The position numbers and the translations under genes were made by a program. 64,000 nt of DNA from Rhynochetos jubatus. Its lineage: Eukaryota; Chordata; Aves; Eurypygiformes; Rhynochetidae. Below are positions 10,463 through 23,208 of the stretch, in pieces; positions within the stretch are counted from its first letter, which is position 1, and every line of letters begins with the position of its first letter. Under the pieces are notes generated by a model. That model was not told the origin of the DNA and made no database searches. It saw only the letters and a list, made by a program, of their open reading frames with translations. The DNA lies in contig CM050665.1 of the NCBI GenBank assembly GCA_027574665.1, forward strand, positions 372,001-436,000. The letters run 5' to 3'.

Positions 10463-12058
10463 GGGGAAGGAGCCATGTCTGTGCAGTGTCGTGCTCCTCT
10501 TGGCAGGCCTTTGCAATCCCAATTATCCCTGGAGCTGTGGGCTTTCTGGTTCTCCGGACCCTAACCCTAACCCTAACCCTAGAAGTTGCCGACCGCGGTT
10601 TCCGGCCACGGCCCCCCCTGGGTTCTGGCTAGGAAAGCTGGGGAAGGAGCCATGTCTGTGCAGTGTCGTGCTCCTCTTGGCAGGCCTTTGCAATCCCAAT
10701 TATCCCTGGAGCTGTGGGCTTTCTGGTTCTCCGGACCCTAACCCTAACCCTAACCCTAGAAGTTGCCGACCGCGGTTTTCGGCCACGGCCCCCCCGGGTT
10801 CTGGCTAGGAAAGCTGGGGAAGGAGCCATGTCGGTACAGTGTCGTGCTCCTCTTGGCAGGCCTTTGCAATCCCAATTATCCCTGGAGCTGTGGGCTTTCT
10901 GGTTCTCCGGACCCTAACCCTAACCCTAACCCTAGAAGTTGCCGACCGCGGTTTCCGGCCACGGCCCCCCCTGGGTTCTGGCTAGGAAAGCAGGGGAAGG
11001 AGCCATGTCTGTGCAGTGTCGTGCTCCTCTTGGCAGGCCTTTGCAATCCCAATTATCCCTGGAGCTGTGGGCTTTCTGGTTCTCCGGACCCTAACCCTAA
11101 CCCTAACCCTAGAAGTTGCCGACCGCGGTTTCCGGCCACGGCCCCCCCCGGGTTCTGGCTAGGAAAGCTGGGGAAGGAGCCATGTCTGTGCAGTGTCGTG
11201 CTCCTCTTGGCAGGCCTTTGCAATCCCAATTATCCCTGGAGCTGTGGGCTTTCTGGTTCTCCGGACCCTAACCCTAACCCTAACCCTAGAAGTTGCCGAC
11301 CGTGGTTTCCGGCCACGGCCCCCCCCGGGCTCTGGCTAGGAAAGCAGGGGAAGGAGCCATGTCTGTGCAGTGTCGTGCTCCTCTTGGCAGGCCTTTGCAA
11401 TCCCAATTATCCCTGGAGCTGTGGGCTTTCTGGTTCTCCGGACCCTAACCCTAACCCTAACCCTAGAAGTTGCCGACCGCGGTTTCCGGCCACGGCCCCC
11501 CCTGGGTTCTGCTAGGAAAGCTGGGGAAGGAGCCATGTCTGTGCAGTGTCGTGCTCCTCTTGGCAGGCCTTTGCAATCCCAATTATCCCTGGAGCTGTGG
11601 GCTTTCTGGTTCTCCGGACCCTAACCCTAAACCTAACCCTAACCCTAGAAGTTGCCGACCGCGGTTTCCGGCCACGGCCCACCCGGGGTTCTGGCTAGGA
11701 GAGCAGGGGAAGGAGCCATGTCGGTGCAGTGTCGTGCTCCTCTTGGCAGGCCTTTGCAATCCCAATTATCCCTGGAGCTGTGGGCTTTCTGGTTCTCCGG
11801 ACCCTAACCCTAACCCTAACCCTAGAAGTTGCCGACCGCGGTTTCCGGCCACGGCCCCCCCTGGGTTCTGGCTAGGAAAGCAGGGGAAGGAGCCATGTCT
11901 GTGCAGTGTCGTGCTCCTCTTGGCAGGCCTTTGCAATCCCAATTATCCCTGGAGCTGTGGGCTTTCTGGTTCTCCGGACCCTAACCCTAACCCTAACCCT
12001 AGAAGTTGCCGACCGCGGTTTCCGGCCACGGCCCCCCCTGGGTTCTGCTAGGAAAGCT

Positions 12059-13669
12059 GGGGAAGGAGCCATGTCTGTGCAGTGTCGTGCTCCTCTTGGC
12101 AGGCCTTTGCAATCCCAATTATCCCTGGAGCTGTGGGCTTTCTGGTTCTCCGGACCCTAACCCTAAACCTAACCCTAACCCTAGAAGTTGCCGACCGCGG
12201 TTTCCGGCCACGGCCCCCCCGGGGTTCTGGCTAGGAGAGCAGGGGAAGGAGCCATGTCGGTGCAGTGTCGTGCTCCTCTTGGCAGGCCTTTGCAATCCCA
12301 ATTATCCCTGGAGCTGTGGGCTTTCTGGTTCTCCGGACCCTAACCCTAACCCTAACCCTAGAAGTTGCCGACCGCGGTTTCCGGCCACGGCCCCCCCTGG
12401 GTTCTGGCTAGGAAAGCAGGGGAAGGAGCCATGTCTGTGCAGTGTCGTGCTCCTCTTGGCAGGCCTTTGCAATCCCAATTATCCCTGGAGCTGTGGGCTT
12501 TCTGGTTCTCCGGACCCTAACCCTAACCCTAACCCTAGAAGTTGCCGACCGCGGTTTCCGGCCACGGCCCCCCCTGGGTTCTGGCTAGGAAAGCAGGGGA
12601 AGGAGCCATGTCTGTGCAGTGTCGTGCTCCTCTTGGCAGGCCTTTGCAATCCCAATTATCCCTGGAGCTGTGGGCTTTCTGGTTCTCCGGACCCTAACCC
12701 TAACCCTAACCCTAGAAGTTGCCGACCGCGGTTTCCGGCCACAGCCCCCCCTGGGTTCTGGCTAGGAAAGCTGGGGAAGGAGCCATGTCTGTGCAGTGTC
12801 GTGCTCCTCTTGGCAGGCCTTTGCAATCCCAATTATCCCTGGAGCTGTGGGCTTTCTGGTTCTCCGGACCCTAACCCTAACCCTAACCCTAACCCTAGAA
12901 GTTGCCGACCGCGGTTTCCGGCCACGGCCCCCCCGGGGTTCTGGCTTGGAGAGCAGTGGAAGGAGCCATGTCGGTGCAGTGTCGTGCTCCTCTTGGCAGG
13001 CCTTTGCAATCCCAATTATCCCTGGAGCTGTGGGCTTTCTGGTTCTCCGGACCCTAACCCTAACCCTAACCCTAGAAGTTGCCGACCGCGGTTTCCGGCC
13101 ACGGCCCCCCCTGGGTTCTGGCTAGGAAAGCTGGGGAAGGAGCCATGTCTGTGCAGTGTCGTGCTCCTCTTGGCAGGCCTTTGCAATCCCAATTATCCCT
13201 GGAGCTGTGGGCTATCTGGTTCTCTGGACCCTAACCCTAACCCTAACCCTAACCCTAGAAGTTGCCGACCGCGGTTTCCGGCCACGGCCCCCACGGGGTT
13301 CTGGCTAGGAAAGCAGGTGAAGGAGCCATGTCTGTGCAGTGTCGTGCTCCTCTTGGCAGGCCTTTGCAATCCCAATTATCCCTGGAGCTGTGGGCTTTCT
13401 GGTTCTCCGGACCCTAACCCTAACCCTAACCCTAGAAGTTGCCGACCGCGGTTTCCGGCCACGGCCCCCCCCGGGTTCTGGCTAGGAAAGCAGGGGAAGG
13501 AGCCATGTCTGTGCCGTGTCGTGCTCCTCTTGGCAGGCCTTTGCAATCCCAATTATCCCTGGAGCTGTGGGCTTTCTGGTTCTCCAGTCCCTAACCCTAA
13601 CCCTAACCCTAGAAGTTGCCGACCGTGGTTTCCGGCCACGGCCCCCCCCGGGTTCTGGCTAGGAAAGCT
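12059..13669 (+). repeat. Block B duplication, copy 1 (9 monomers, 1,611 bp)
   Basis: Shares private variants in order with 14730-16523: CCCTAAACC near 12165, CACAGCCCC near 12740, GGCTTGGAGAGCAGTGG near 12943, TTCTCTGGACCC near 13222, CCCCACGGGG near 13290 and GTGCCGTGTCG near 13512. Such sharing of rare changes indicates a segmental duplication rather than independent mutation. Private to this copy are GCAGGTGAAGG near 13315 and CCAGTCCC near 13585. Confidence 0.88.
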
Positions 13670-14729
13670 GGGGAAGGAGCCATGTCTGTGCAGTGTCGTG
13701 CTCCTCTTGGCAGGCCTTTGCAATCCCAATTATCCCTGGAGCTGTGGGCTTTCTGGTTCTCCGGACCCTAACCCTAACCCTAACCCTAGAAGTTGCCGAC
13801 CGCGGTTTCCGGCCACGGCCCCCCCTGGGTTCTGGCTAGGAGAGCAGGGGAAGGAGCCATGTCGGTGCAGTGTCGTGCTCCTCTTGGCAGGCCTTTGCAA
13901 TCCCAATTATCCCTGGAGCTGTGGGCTTTCTGGTTCTCCGGACCCTAACCCTAACCCTAACCCTAGAAGTTGCCGACCGCGGTTTCCGGCCACGGCCCCC
14001 CTGGGTTCTGGTTAGGAAAGCAGGGGAAGGAGCCATGTCTGTGCAGTGTTGTGCTCCTCTTGGCAGGCCTTTGCAATCCCAATTATCCCTGGAGCTGTGG
14101 GCTTTCTGGTTCTCCGGACCCTAACCCTAACCCTAACCCTAGAAGTTGCCGACCGCGGTTTCCGGCCACGGCCCCCCCCGGGTTCTGGCTAGGAAATCAG
14201 GGGAAGGAGCCATGTCTGTGCAGTGTCGTGCTCCTCTTGGCAGGCCTTTGCAATCCCAATTATCCCTGGAGCTGTGGGCTTTCTGGTTCTCCGGACCCTA
14301 ACCCTAACCCTAACCCTAGAAGTTGCCGACCGCGGTTTCCGGCCACGGCCACCCCCGGGTTCTGGCTAGGAAAGCTGGGGAAGGAGCCATGTCTGTGCAG
14401 TGTCGTGCTCCTCTTGGCAGGCCTTTGCAATCCCAATTATCCCTGGAGCTGTGGGCTTTCTGGTTCTCCGGACCCTAACCCTAACCCTAACCCTAGAAGT
14501 TGCCGACCGTGGTTTCCGGCCACGGCCCCCCCCGGGCTCTGGCTAGGAAAGCTGGGGAAGGAGCCATGTCTGTGCAGTGTCGTGCTCCTCTTGGCAGGCC
14601 TTTGCAATCCCAATTATCCCTGGAGCTGTGGGCTTTCTGGTTCTCCGGACCCTAACCCTAACCCTAACCCTAGAAGTTGCCGACCGCGGTTTCCGGCCAC
14701 GGCCCCCCCTGGGTTCTGCTAGGAAAGCT

Positions 14730-16523
14730 GGGGAAGGAGCCATGTCTGTGCAGTGTCGTGCTCCTCTTGGCAGGCCTTTGCAATCCCAATTATCCCTGGA
14801 GCTGTGGGCTTTCTGGTTCTCCGGACCCTAACCCTAAACCTAACCCTAACCCTAGAAGTTGCCGACCGCGGTTTCCGGCCACGGCCCACCCGGGGTTCTG
14901 GCTAGGAGAGCAGGGGAAGGAGCCATGTCGGTGCAGTGTCGTGCTCCTCTTGGCAGGCCTTTGCAATCCCAATTATCCCTGGAGCTGTGGGCTTTCTGGT
15001 TCTCCGGACCCTAACCCTAACCCTAACCCTAACCCTAGAAGTTGCCGACCGCGGTTTCCGGCCACGGCCCCCCCTGGGTTCTGGCTAGGAAAGCAGGGGA
15101 AGGAGCCATGTCTGTGCAGTGTCGTGCTCCTCTTGGCAGGCCTTTGCAATCCCAATTATCCCTGGAGCTGTGGGCTTTCTGGTTCTCCGGACCCTAACCC
15201 TAACCCTAACCCTAGAAGTTGCCGACCGCGGTTTCCGGCCACGGCCCCCCCTGGGTTCTGGCTAGGAAAGCAGGGGAAGGAGCCATGTCTGTGCAGTGTC
15301 GTGCTCCTCTTGGCAGGCCTTTGCAATCCCAATTATCCCTGGAGCTGTGGGCTTTCTGGTTCTCCGGACCCTAACCCTAACCCTAACCCTAGAAGTTGCC
15401 GACCGTGGTTTCCGGCCACGGCCCCCCCCGGGTTCTGGCTAGGAAAGCAGGGGAAGGAGCCATGTCTGTGCAGTGTCGTGCTCCTCTTGGCAGGCCTTTG
15501 CAATCCCAATTATCCCTGGAGCTGTGGGCTTTCTGGTTCTCCGGACCCTAACCCTAACCCTAACCCTAGAAGTTGCCGACCGCGGTTTCCGGCCACAGCC
15601 CCCCCTGGGTTCTGGCTAGGAAAGCTGGGGAAGGAGCCATGTCTGTGCAGTGTCGTGCTCCTCTTGGCAGGCCTTTGCAATCCCAATTATCCCTGGAGCT
15701 GTGGGCTTTCTGGTTCTCCGGACCCTAACTCTAACCCTAACCCTAACCCTAGAAGTTGCCGACCGCGGTTTCCGGCCACGGCCCCCCCGGGGTTCTGGCT
15801 TGGAGAGCAGTGGAAGGAGCCATGTCGGTGCAGTGTCGTGCTCCTCTTGGCAGGCCTTTGCAATCCCAATTATCCCTGGAGCTGTGGGCTTTCTGGTTCT
15901 CCGGACCCTAACCCTAACCCTAACCCTAGAAGTTGCCGACCGCGGTTTCCGGCCACGGCCCCCCCTGGGTTCTGGCTAGGAAAGCTGGGGAAGGAGCCAT
16001 GTCTGTGCAGTGTCGTGCTCCTCTTGGCAGGCCTTTGCAATCCCAATTATCCCTGGAGCTGTGGGCTATCTGGTTCTCTGGACCCTAACCCTAACCCTAA
16101 CCCTAACCCTAGAAGTTGCCGACCGCAGTTTCCGGCCACGGCCCCCACGGGGTTCTGGCTAGGAAAGCAGGGGAAGGAGCCATGTCTGTGCAGTGTCGTG
16201 CTCCTCTTGGCAGGCCTTTGCAATCCCAATTATCCCTGGAGCTGTGGGCTTTCTGGTTCTCCGGACCCTAACCCTAACCCTAACCCTAGAAGTTGCCGAC
16301 CGCGGTTTCCGGCCACGGCCCCCCCCGGGTTCTGGCTAGGAAAGCAGGGGAAGGAGCCATGTCTGTGCCGTGTCGTGCTCCTCTTGGCAGGCCTTTGCAA
16401 TCCCAATTATCCCTGGAGCTGTGGGCTTTCTGGTTCTCCAGACCCTAACCCTAACCCTAACCCTAGAAGTTGCCGACCGTGGTTTCCGGCCACGGCCCCC
16501 CCCGGGTTCTGGCTAGGAAAGCT
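14730..16523 (+). repeat. Block B duplication, copy 2 (10 monomers, 1,794 bp)
   Basis: Partner of 12059-13669. It is 183 bp longer, which equals one extra monomer (the CCGTGG unit near 15408) plus one extra CCCTAA in its second unit. Shared markers lie 2,671 bp apart before the insertion and 2,854 bp apart after it. It carries its own CCCTAACTC near 15725 and CCGCAGTTTCC near 16124. Confidence 0.88.
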
Positions 16524-17333
16524 GGGGAAGGAGCCATGTCTGTGCAGTGTCGTGCTCCTCTTGGCAGGCCTTTGCAATCCCAATTATCCCTGGAGCTGTG
16601 GGCTTTCTGGTTCTCCGGACCCTAACCCTAACCCTAACCCTAGAAGTTGCCGACCGCGGTTTCTGGGCATGGCCCCCCCTGGGTTCTGGCTAGGAAAGCT
16701 GGGGAAGGAGCCATGTCTGTGCAGTGTCGTGCTCCTCTTGGCAGGCCTTTGCAATCCCAATTATCCCTGGAGCTGTGGGCTTTCTGGTTCTCCGGACCCT
16801 AACCCTAACCCTAACCCTAACCCTAGAAGTTGCCGACCGCGGTTTCCGGCCACGGCCCCCCCTGGGTTCTGGCTAGGAGAGCAGGGGAAGGAGCCATGTC
16901 GGTGCAGTGTCGTGCTCCTCTTGGCAGGCCTTTGCAATCCCAATTATCCCTGGAGCTGTGGGCTTTCTGGTTCTCCGGACCCTAACCCTAACCCTAACCC
17001 TAGAAGTTGCCGACCGCGGTTTCCGGCCACGGCCCCCCCTGGGTTCTGGTTAGGAAAGCAGGGGAAGGAGCCATGTCTGTGCAGTGTTGTGCTCCTCTTG
17101 GCAGGCCTTTGCAATCCCAATTATCCCTGGAGCTGTGGGCTTTCTGGTTCTCCGGACCCTAACCCTAACCCTAACCCTAGAAGTTGCCGACCGCGGTTTC
17201 CGGCCACGGCCCCCCCTGGGTTCTGGCTAGGAAAGCAGGGGAAGGAGCCATGTCGGTGCAGTGTCGTGCTCCTCTTGGCAGGCCTTTGCAATCCCAATTA
17301 TCCCTGGAGCTGTGGGCTTTCTGGTTCTCCGGA

Positions 17334-17351
17334 CCCTAACCCTAACCCTAG
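17334..17351 (+). repeat. First three-tract telomeric block (CCCTAA x2 + CCCTAG), short form
   Basis: One CCCTAA fewer than standard, giving a 171-bp monomer. I see none upstream of this point and about fifty downstream, for example near 17690, 18570, 19450, 22440, 25440, 28440, 32340, 36210, 40085, 45165, 50630, 54860, 57505, 59445, 61560 and 63140. Three GGG tracts on the - strand are too few for a single intramolecular telomeric quadruplex. Most are followed by GTTGCTGAC rather than GTTGCCGAC. Confidence 0.93.
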
Positions 17352-20054
17352 AAGTTGCTGACCGCGGTTTCCGGCCACGGCCCCCCCCGGGTTCTGGCTA
17401 GGAAAGCAGGGGAAGGAGCCATGTCTGTGCAGTGTTGTGCTCCTCTTGGCAGGCCTTTGCAATCCCAATTATCCCTGGAGCTGTGGGCTTTCTGGTTCTC
17501 CGGACCCTAACCCTAACCCTAACCCTAGAAGTTGCCGACCGCGGTTTCCGGCCACGGCCCCCCCTGGGTTCTGGCTAGGAAAGCTGGGGAAGGAGCCATG
17601 TCGGTGCAGTGTCGTGCTCCTCTTGGTAGGCCTTTGCAATCCCAATTATCCCTGGAGCTGTGGGCTTTCTGGTTCTCCGGACCCTAACCCTAACCCTAGA
17701 AGTTGCTGACCGCGGTTTCCGGCCACGGCCCCCCCCGGGTTCTGGCTAGGAAAGCAGGGGAAGGAGCCATATCTGTGCAGTGTCGTGCTCCTCTTGGCAG
17801 GCCTTTGCAATCCCAATTATCTCTGGAGCTGTGGGCTTTCTGGTTCTCCGGACCCTAACCCTAACCCTAACCCTAGAAGTTGCCGACCGCGGTTTCCGGC
17901 CACGGCCCCCCCTGGGTTCTGGCTAGGAAAGCTGGGGAAGGAGCCATGTCTGTGCAGTGTCGTGCTCCTCTTGGCAGGCCTTTGCAATCCCAATTATCCC
18001 TGGAGCTGTGGGCTTTCTGGTTCTCCGGACCCTAACCCTAACCCTAACCCTAACCCTAGAAGTTGCCGACCGCGGTTTCCGGCCACGGCCCCCCCTGGGT
18101 TCTGGCTAGGAGAGCAGGGGAAGGAGCCATGTCGGTGCAGTGTCGTGCTCCTCTTGGCAGGCCTTTGCAATCCCAATTATCCCTGGAGCTGTGGGCTTTC
18201 TGGTTCTCCGGACCCTAACCCTAACCCTAACCCTAGAAGTTGCCGACCGCGGTTTCCGGCCACGGCCCCCCCTGGGTTCTGGTTAGGAAAGCAGGGGAAG
18301 GAGCCATGTCTGTGCAGTGTTGTGCTCCTCTTGGCAGGCCTTTGCAATCCCAATTATCCCTGGAGCTGTGGGCTTTCTGGTTCTCCGGACCCTAACCCTA
18401 ACCCTAACCCTAGAAGTTGCCGACCGCGGTTTCCGGCCACGGCCCCCCCTGGGTTCTGGCTAGGAAAGCAGGGGAAGGAGCCATGTCGGTGCAGTGTCGT
18501 GCTCCTCTTGGCAGGCCTTTGCAATCCCAATTATCCCTGGAGCTGTGGGCTTTCTGGTTCTCCGGACCCTAACCCTAACCCTAGAAGTTGCTGACCGCGG
18601 TTTCCGGCCACGGCCCCCCCCGGGTTCTGGCTAGGAAAGCAGGGGAAGGAGCCATGTCTGTGCAGTGTTGTGCTCCTCTTGGCAGGCCTTTGCAATCCCA
18701 ATTATCCCTGGAGCTGTGGGCTTTCTGGTTCTCCGGACCCTAACCCTAACCCTAACCCTAGAAGTTGCCGACCGCGGTTTCCGGCCACGGCCCCCCCTGG
18801 GTTCTGGCTAGGAAAGCTGGGGAAGGAGCCATGTCTGTGCAGTGTCGTGCTCCTCTTGGCAGGCCTTTGCAATCCCAATTATCCCTGGAGCTGTGGGCTT
18901 TCTGGTTCTCCGGACCCTAACCCTAACCCTAACCCTAGAAGTTGCCGACCGCGGTTTCTGGCCACGGCCCCCCCTGGGTTCTGGCTAGGAAAGCTGGGGA
19001 AGGAGCCATGTCTGTGCAGTGTCGTGCTCCTCTTGGCAGGCCTTTGCAATCCCAATTATCCCTGGAGCTGTGGGCTTTCTGATTCTCCGGACCCTAACCC
19101 TAACCCTAACCCTAGAAGTTGCCGACCGCGGTTTCCGGCCACGGCCCCCCCTGGGTTCTGGCTAGGAAAGCTGGGGAAGGAGCCATGTCTGTGCAGTGTC
19201 GTGCTCCTCTTGGCAGGCCTTTGCAATCCCAATTATCCCTGGAGCTGTGGGCTTTCTGGTTCTCCGGACCCTAACCCTAACCCTAACCCTAGAAGTTGCC
19301 GACCGCGGTTTCTGGCCACGGCCCCCCCTGGGTTCTGGCTAGGAAAGCTGGGGAAGGAGCCATGTCGGTGCAGTGTCGTGCTCCTCTTGGCAGGCCTTTG
19401 CAATCCCAATTATCCCTGGAGCTGTGGGCTTTCTGGTTCTCCGGACCCTAACCCTAACCCTAGAAGTTGCTGACCGCGGTTTCCGGCCACGGCCCCCCCC
19501 GGGTTCTGGCTAGGAAAGCAGGGGAAGGAGCCATATCTGTGCAGTGTCGTGCTCCTCTTGGCAGGCCTTTGCAATCCCAATTATCCCTGGAGCTGTGGGC
19601 TTTCTGGTTCTCCGGACCCTAACCCTAACCCTAACCCTAGAAGTTGCCGACCGCGGTTTCCGGCCACGGCCCCCCCTGGGTTCTGGCTAGGAAAGCAGGG
19701 GAAGGAGCCATGTCTGTGCAGTGTCGTGCTCCTCTTGGCAGGCCTTTGCAATCCCAATTATCCCTGGAGCTGTGGGCTTTCTGGTTCTCCGGACCCTAAC
19801 CCTAACCCTAACCCTAGAAGTTGCCGACCGTGGTTTCCGGCCACGGCCCCCCCCGGGTTCTGGCTAGGAAAGCAGGGGAAGGAGCCATGTCTGTGCAGTG
19901 TCGTGCTCCTCTTGGCAGGCCTTTGCAATCCCAATTATCCCTGGAGCTGTGGGCTTTCTGGTTCTCCGGACCCTAACCCTAACCCTAGAAGTTGCTGACC
20001 GCGGTTTCCGGCCACGGCCCCCCCCGGGTTCTGGCTAGGAAAGCAGGGGAAGGA

Positions 20055-20875
20055 GCCATATCTGTGCAGTGTCGTGCTCCTCTTGGCAGGCCTTTGCAAT
20101 CCCAATTATCCCTGGAGCTGTGGGCTTTCTGGTTCTCCGGACCCTAACCCTAACCCTAACCCTAGAAGTTGCCGACCGCGGTTTCCGGCCACGGCCCCCC
20201 CTGGGTTCTGGCTAGGAAAGCTGGGGAAGGAGCCATGTCTGTGCAGTGTCGTGCTCCTCTTGGCAGGCCTTTGCAATCCCAATTATCCCTGGAGCTGTGG
20301 GCTTTCTGGTTCTCCGGACCCTAACCCTAACCCTAACCCTAGAAGTTGCCGACCGCGGTTTCTGGCCACGGCCCCCCCTGGGTTCTGGCTAGGAAAGCTG
20401 GGGAAGGAGCCATGTCGGTGCAGTGTCGTGCTCCTCTTGGCAGGCCTTTGCAATCCCAATTATCCCAGGAGCTGTGGGCTTTCTGGTTCTCCGGACCCTA
20501 ACCCTAACCCTAACCCTAGAAGTTGCCGACCGCGGTTTCCGGCCACGGCCCCCCCTGGGTTCTGGCTAGGAAAGCTGGGGAAGGAGCCATGTCGGTGCAG
20601 TGTCGTGCTCCTCTTGGCAGGCCTTTGCAATCCCAATTATCCCTGGAGCTGTGGGCTTTCTGGTTCTCCGGACCCTAACCCTAACCCTAACCCTAGAAGT
20701 TGCCGACCGCGGTTTCCGGCCACGGCCCCCCCCGGGTTCTGGCTAGGAAATCAGGGGAAGGAGCCATGTCTGTGCAGTGTCGTGCTCCTCTTGGCAGGCC
20801 TTTGCAATCCCAATTATCCCTGGAGCTGTGGGCTTTCTGGTTCTCCGGACCCTAACCCTAACCCTAGAAGTTGCC
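20055..20875 (+). repeat. Long-range paralogous segment, left copy
   Basis: Shares the unit order CATATCT, standard, TTCTGGCC, rare TATCCCAGGAGC (20461), standard, GGAAATCAGG, three-tract with 43837-44657. Equivalent points are about 23,782 bp apart. Edges are approximate. One visible difference is the C run near 20200, which reads CCCTGGG here and CCCGGGG in the partner. Confidence 0.75.
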
Positions 20876-23208
20876 GACCGCGGTTTCCGGCCACGGCCCC
20901 CCCCGGGGTTCTGGCTAGGAAAGCAGGGGAAGGAGCCATATCTGTGCAGTGTCGTGCTCCTCTTGGCAGGCCTTTGCAATCCCAATTATCCCTGGAGCTG
21001 TGGGCTTTCTGGTTCTCCGGACCCTAACCCTAACCCTAACCCTAGAAGTTGCCGACCGCGGTTTCCGGCCACGGCCCCCCCTGGGTTCTGGCTAGGAAAG
21101 CTGGGGAAGGAGCCATGTCTGTGCAGTGTCGTGCTCCTCTTGGCAGGCCTTTGCAATCCCAATTATCCCTGGAGCTGTGGGCTTTCTGGTTCTCCGGACC
21201 CTAACCCTAACCCTAACCCTAGAAGTTGCCGACCGCGGTTTCTGGCCACGGCCCCCCCTGGGTTCTGGCTAGGAAAGCTGGGGAAGGAGCCATGTCTGTG
21301 CAGTGTCGTGCTCCTCTTGGCAGGCCTTTGCAATCCCAATTATCCCTGGAGCTGTGGGCTTTCTGGTTCTCCGGACCCTAACCCTAACCCTAACCCTAGA
21401 AGTTGCCGACCGTGGTTTCCGGCCACGGCCCCCCCCGGGTTCTGGCTAGGAAAGCAGGGGAAGGAGCCATGTCTGTGCAGTGTCGTGCTCCTCTTGGCAG
21501 GCCTTTGCAATCCCAATTATCCCTGGAGCTGTGGGCTTTCTGGTTCTCCGGACCCTAACCCTAACCCTAGAAGTTGCTGACCGCGGTTTCCGGCCACGGC
21601 CCCCCCCGGGTTCTGGCTAGGAAAGCAGGGGAAGGAGCCATATCTGTGCAGTGTCGTGCTCCTCTTGGCAGGCCTTTGCAATCCCAATTATCCCTGGAGC
21701 TGTGGGCTTTCTGGTTCTCCGGACCCTAACCCTAACCCTAACCCTAGAAGTTGCTGACCGCGGTTTCCGGCCACGGCCCCCCCTGGGTTCTGGCTAGGAA
21801 AGCTGGGGAAGGAGCCATGTCTGTGCAGTGTCGTGCTCCTCTTGGCAGGCCTTTGCAATCCCAATTATCCCTGGAGCTGTGGGCTTTCTGGTTCTCCGGA
21901 CCCTAACCCTAACCCTAACCCTAGAAGTTGCCGACCGCGGTTTCTGGCCACGGCCCCCCCTGGGTTCTGGCTAGGAAAGCTGGGGAAGGAGCCATGTCGG
22001 TGCAGTGTCGTGCTCCTCTTGGCAGGCCTTTGCAATCCCAATTATCCCTGGAGCTGTGGGCTTTCTGGTTCTCCGGACCCTAACCCTAACCCTAACCCTA
22101 GAAGTTGCCGACCGCGGTTTCCGGCCACGGCCCCCCCTGGGTTCTGGCTAGGAAAGCTGGGGAAGGAGCCATGTCTGTGCAGTGTCGTGCTCCTCTTGGC
22201 AGGCCTTTGCAATCCCAATTATCCCTGGAGCTGTGGGCTTTCTGGTTCTCCGGACCCTAACCCTAACCCTAACCCTAGAAGTTGCCGACCGCGGTTTCTG
22301 GCCACGGCCCCCCCCGGGTTCTGGCTAGGAAAGCAGGGGAAGGAGCCATGTCTGTGCAGTGTCGTGCTCCTCTTGGCAGGCCTTTGCAATCCCAATTATC
22401 CCTGGAGCTGTGGGCTTTCTGGTTCTCCGGACCCTAACCCTAACCCTAGAAGTTGCTGACCGCGGTTTCCGGCCACGGCCCCCCCCGGGTTCTGGCTAGG
22501 AAAGCAGGGGAAGGAGCCATGTCGGTGCAGTGTCGTGCTCCTCTTGGCAGGCCTTTGCAATCCCAATTATCCCTGGAGCTGTGGGCTTTCTGGTTCTCCG
22601 GACCCTAACCCTAACCCTAACCCTAGAAGTTGCCGACCGCGGTTTCCGGCCACGGCCCCCCCTGGGTTCTGGCTAGGAAAGCAGGGGAAGGAGCCATGTC
22701 TGTGCAGTGTCGTGCTCCTCTTGGCAGGCCTTTGCAATCCCAATTATCCCTGGAGCTGTGGGCTTTCTGGTTCTCCGGACCCTAACCCTAACCCTAACCC
22801 TAGAAGTTGCCGACCGCGGTTTCTGGCCACGGCCCCCCCTGGGTTCTGGCTAGGAAAGCTGGGGAAGGAGCCATGTCGGTGCAGTGTCGTGCTCCTCTTG
22901 GCAGGCCTTTGCAATCCCAATTATCCCTGGAGCTGTGGGCTTTCTGGTTCTCCGGACCCTAACCCTAACCCTAACCCTAGAAGTTGCCGACCGCGGTTTC
23001 CGGCCACGGCCCCCCCTGGGTTCTGGCTAGGAAAGCAGGGGAAGGAGCCATGTCTGTGCAGTGTCGTGCTCCTCTTGGCAGGCCTTTGCAATCCCAATTA
23101 TCCCTGGAGCTGTGGGCTTTCTGGTTCTCCGGACCCTAACCCTAACCCTAGAAGTTGCCGACCGCGGTTTCTGGCCACGGCCCCCCCTGGGTTCTGGCTA
23201 GGAAAGCA

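Larger units (their letters stand above)
1..10980 (+). repeat. Block A of the satellite: TTTTCGG / TGAAGTG / CGGTAC subfamily
   Basis: About 62 monomers. Diagnostic variants are GGTTTTCGGCC (first near 495, last near 10779), TCTGTGAAGTG (near 201, 906, 1799, 2513, 3228, 4816, 8187 and 9950), TCGGTACAG (near 1258, 3923, 6585, 9242, 10310 and 10832) and GGAGCCGTGGG (near 1136, 3800, 6465 and 7705). They tend to occur in a fixed order in roughly four-monomer runs, with 707-708 bp spacings between equivalent TTTTCGG units. I see no three-tract telomeric block and no CATATCT variant here. The boundary with block B is gradual and approximate. Confidence 0.85.
10981..17333 (+). repeat. Block B of the satellite: GAGAGCAG / GTTCTGCTAGG subfamily
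   Basis: About 36 monomers. Diagnostic variants are GTTCTGCTAGG with one G missing (near 11506, 12046 and 14717), GGCTAGGAGAGCAGGG (for example near 11697, 12233, 13840, 14905 and 16871), GGGCTCTGG (near 11330 and 14535), CCCTAAACC telomeric units and frequent five-tract blocks. TTTTCGG, CGGTAC and TGAAGTG units of block A are absent. Three-tract blocks begin only at its right edge. A three-monomer step of 536 bp links the units starting at 11523 and 12059. Confidence 0.83.

Noticed and set aside
14677-17361. Long + strand open frames (up to 916 codons) as genes for a Pro-Asn repeat protein
   Set aside because: They begin with TTG or GTG within a monomer, consist only of the translated satellite, and end at CpG-decay TGA codons. 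The open frame follows from a period divisible by three.
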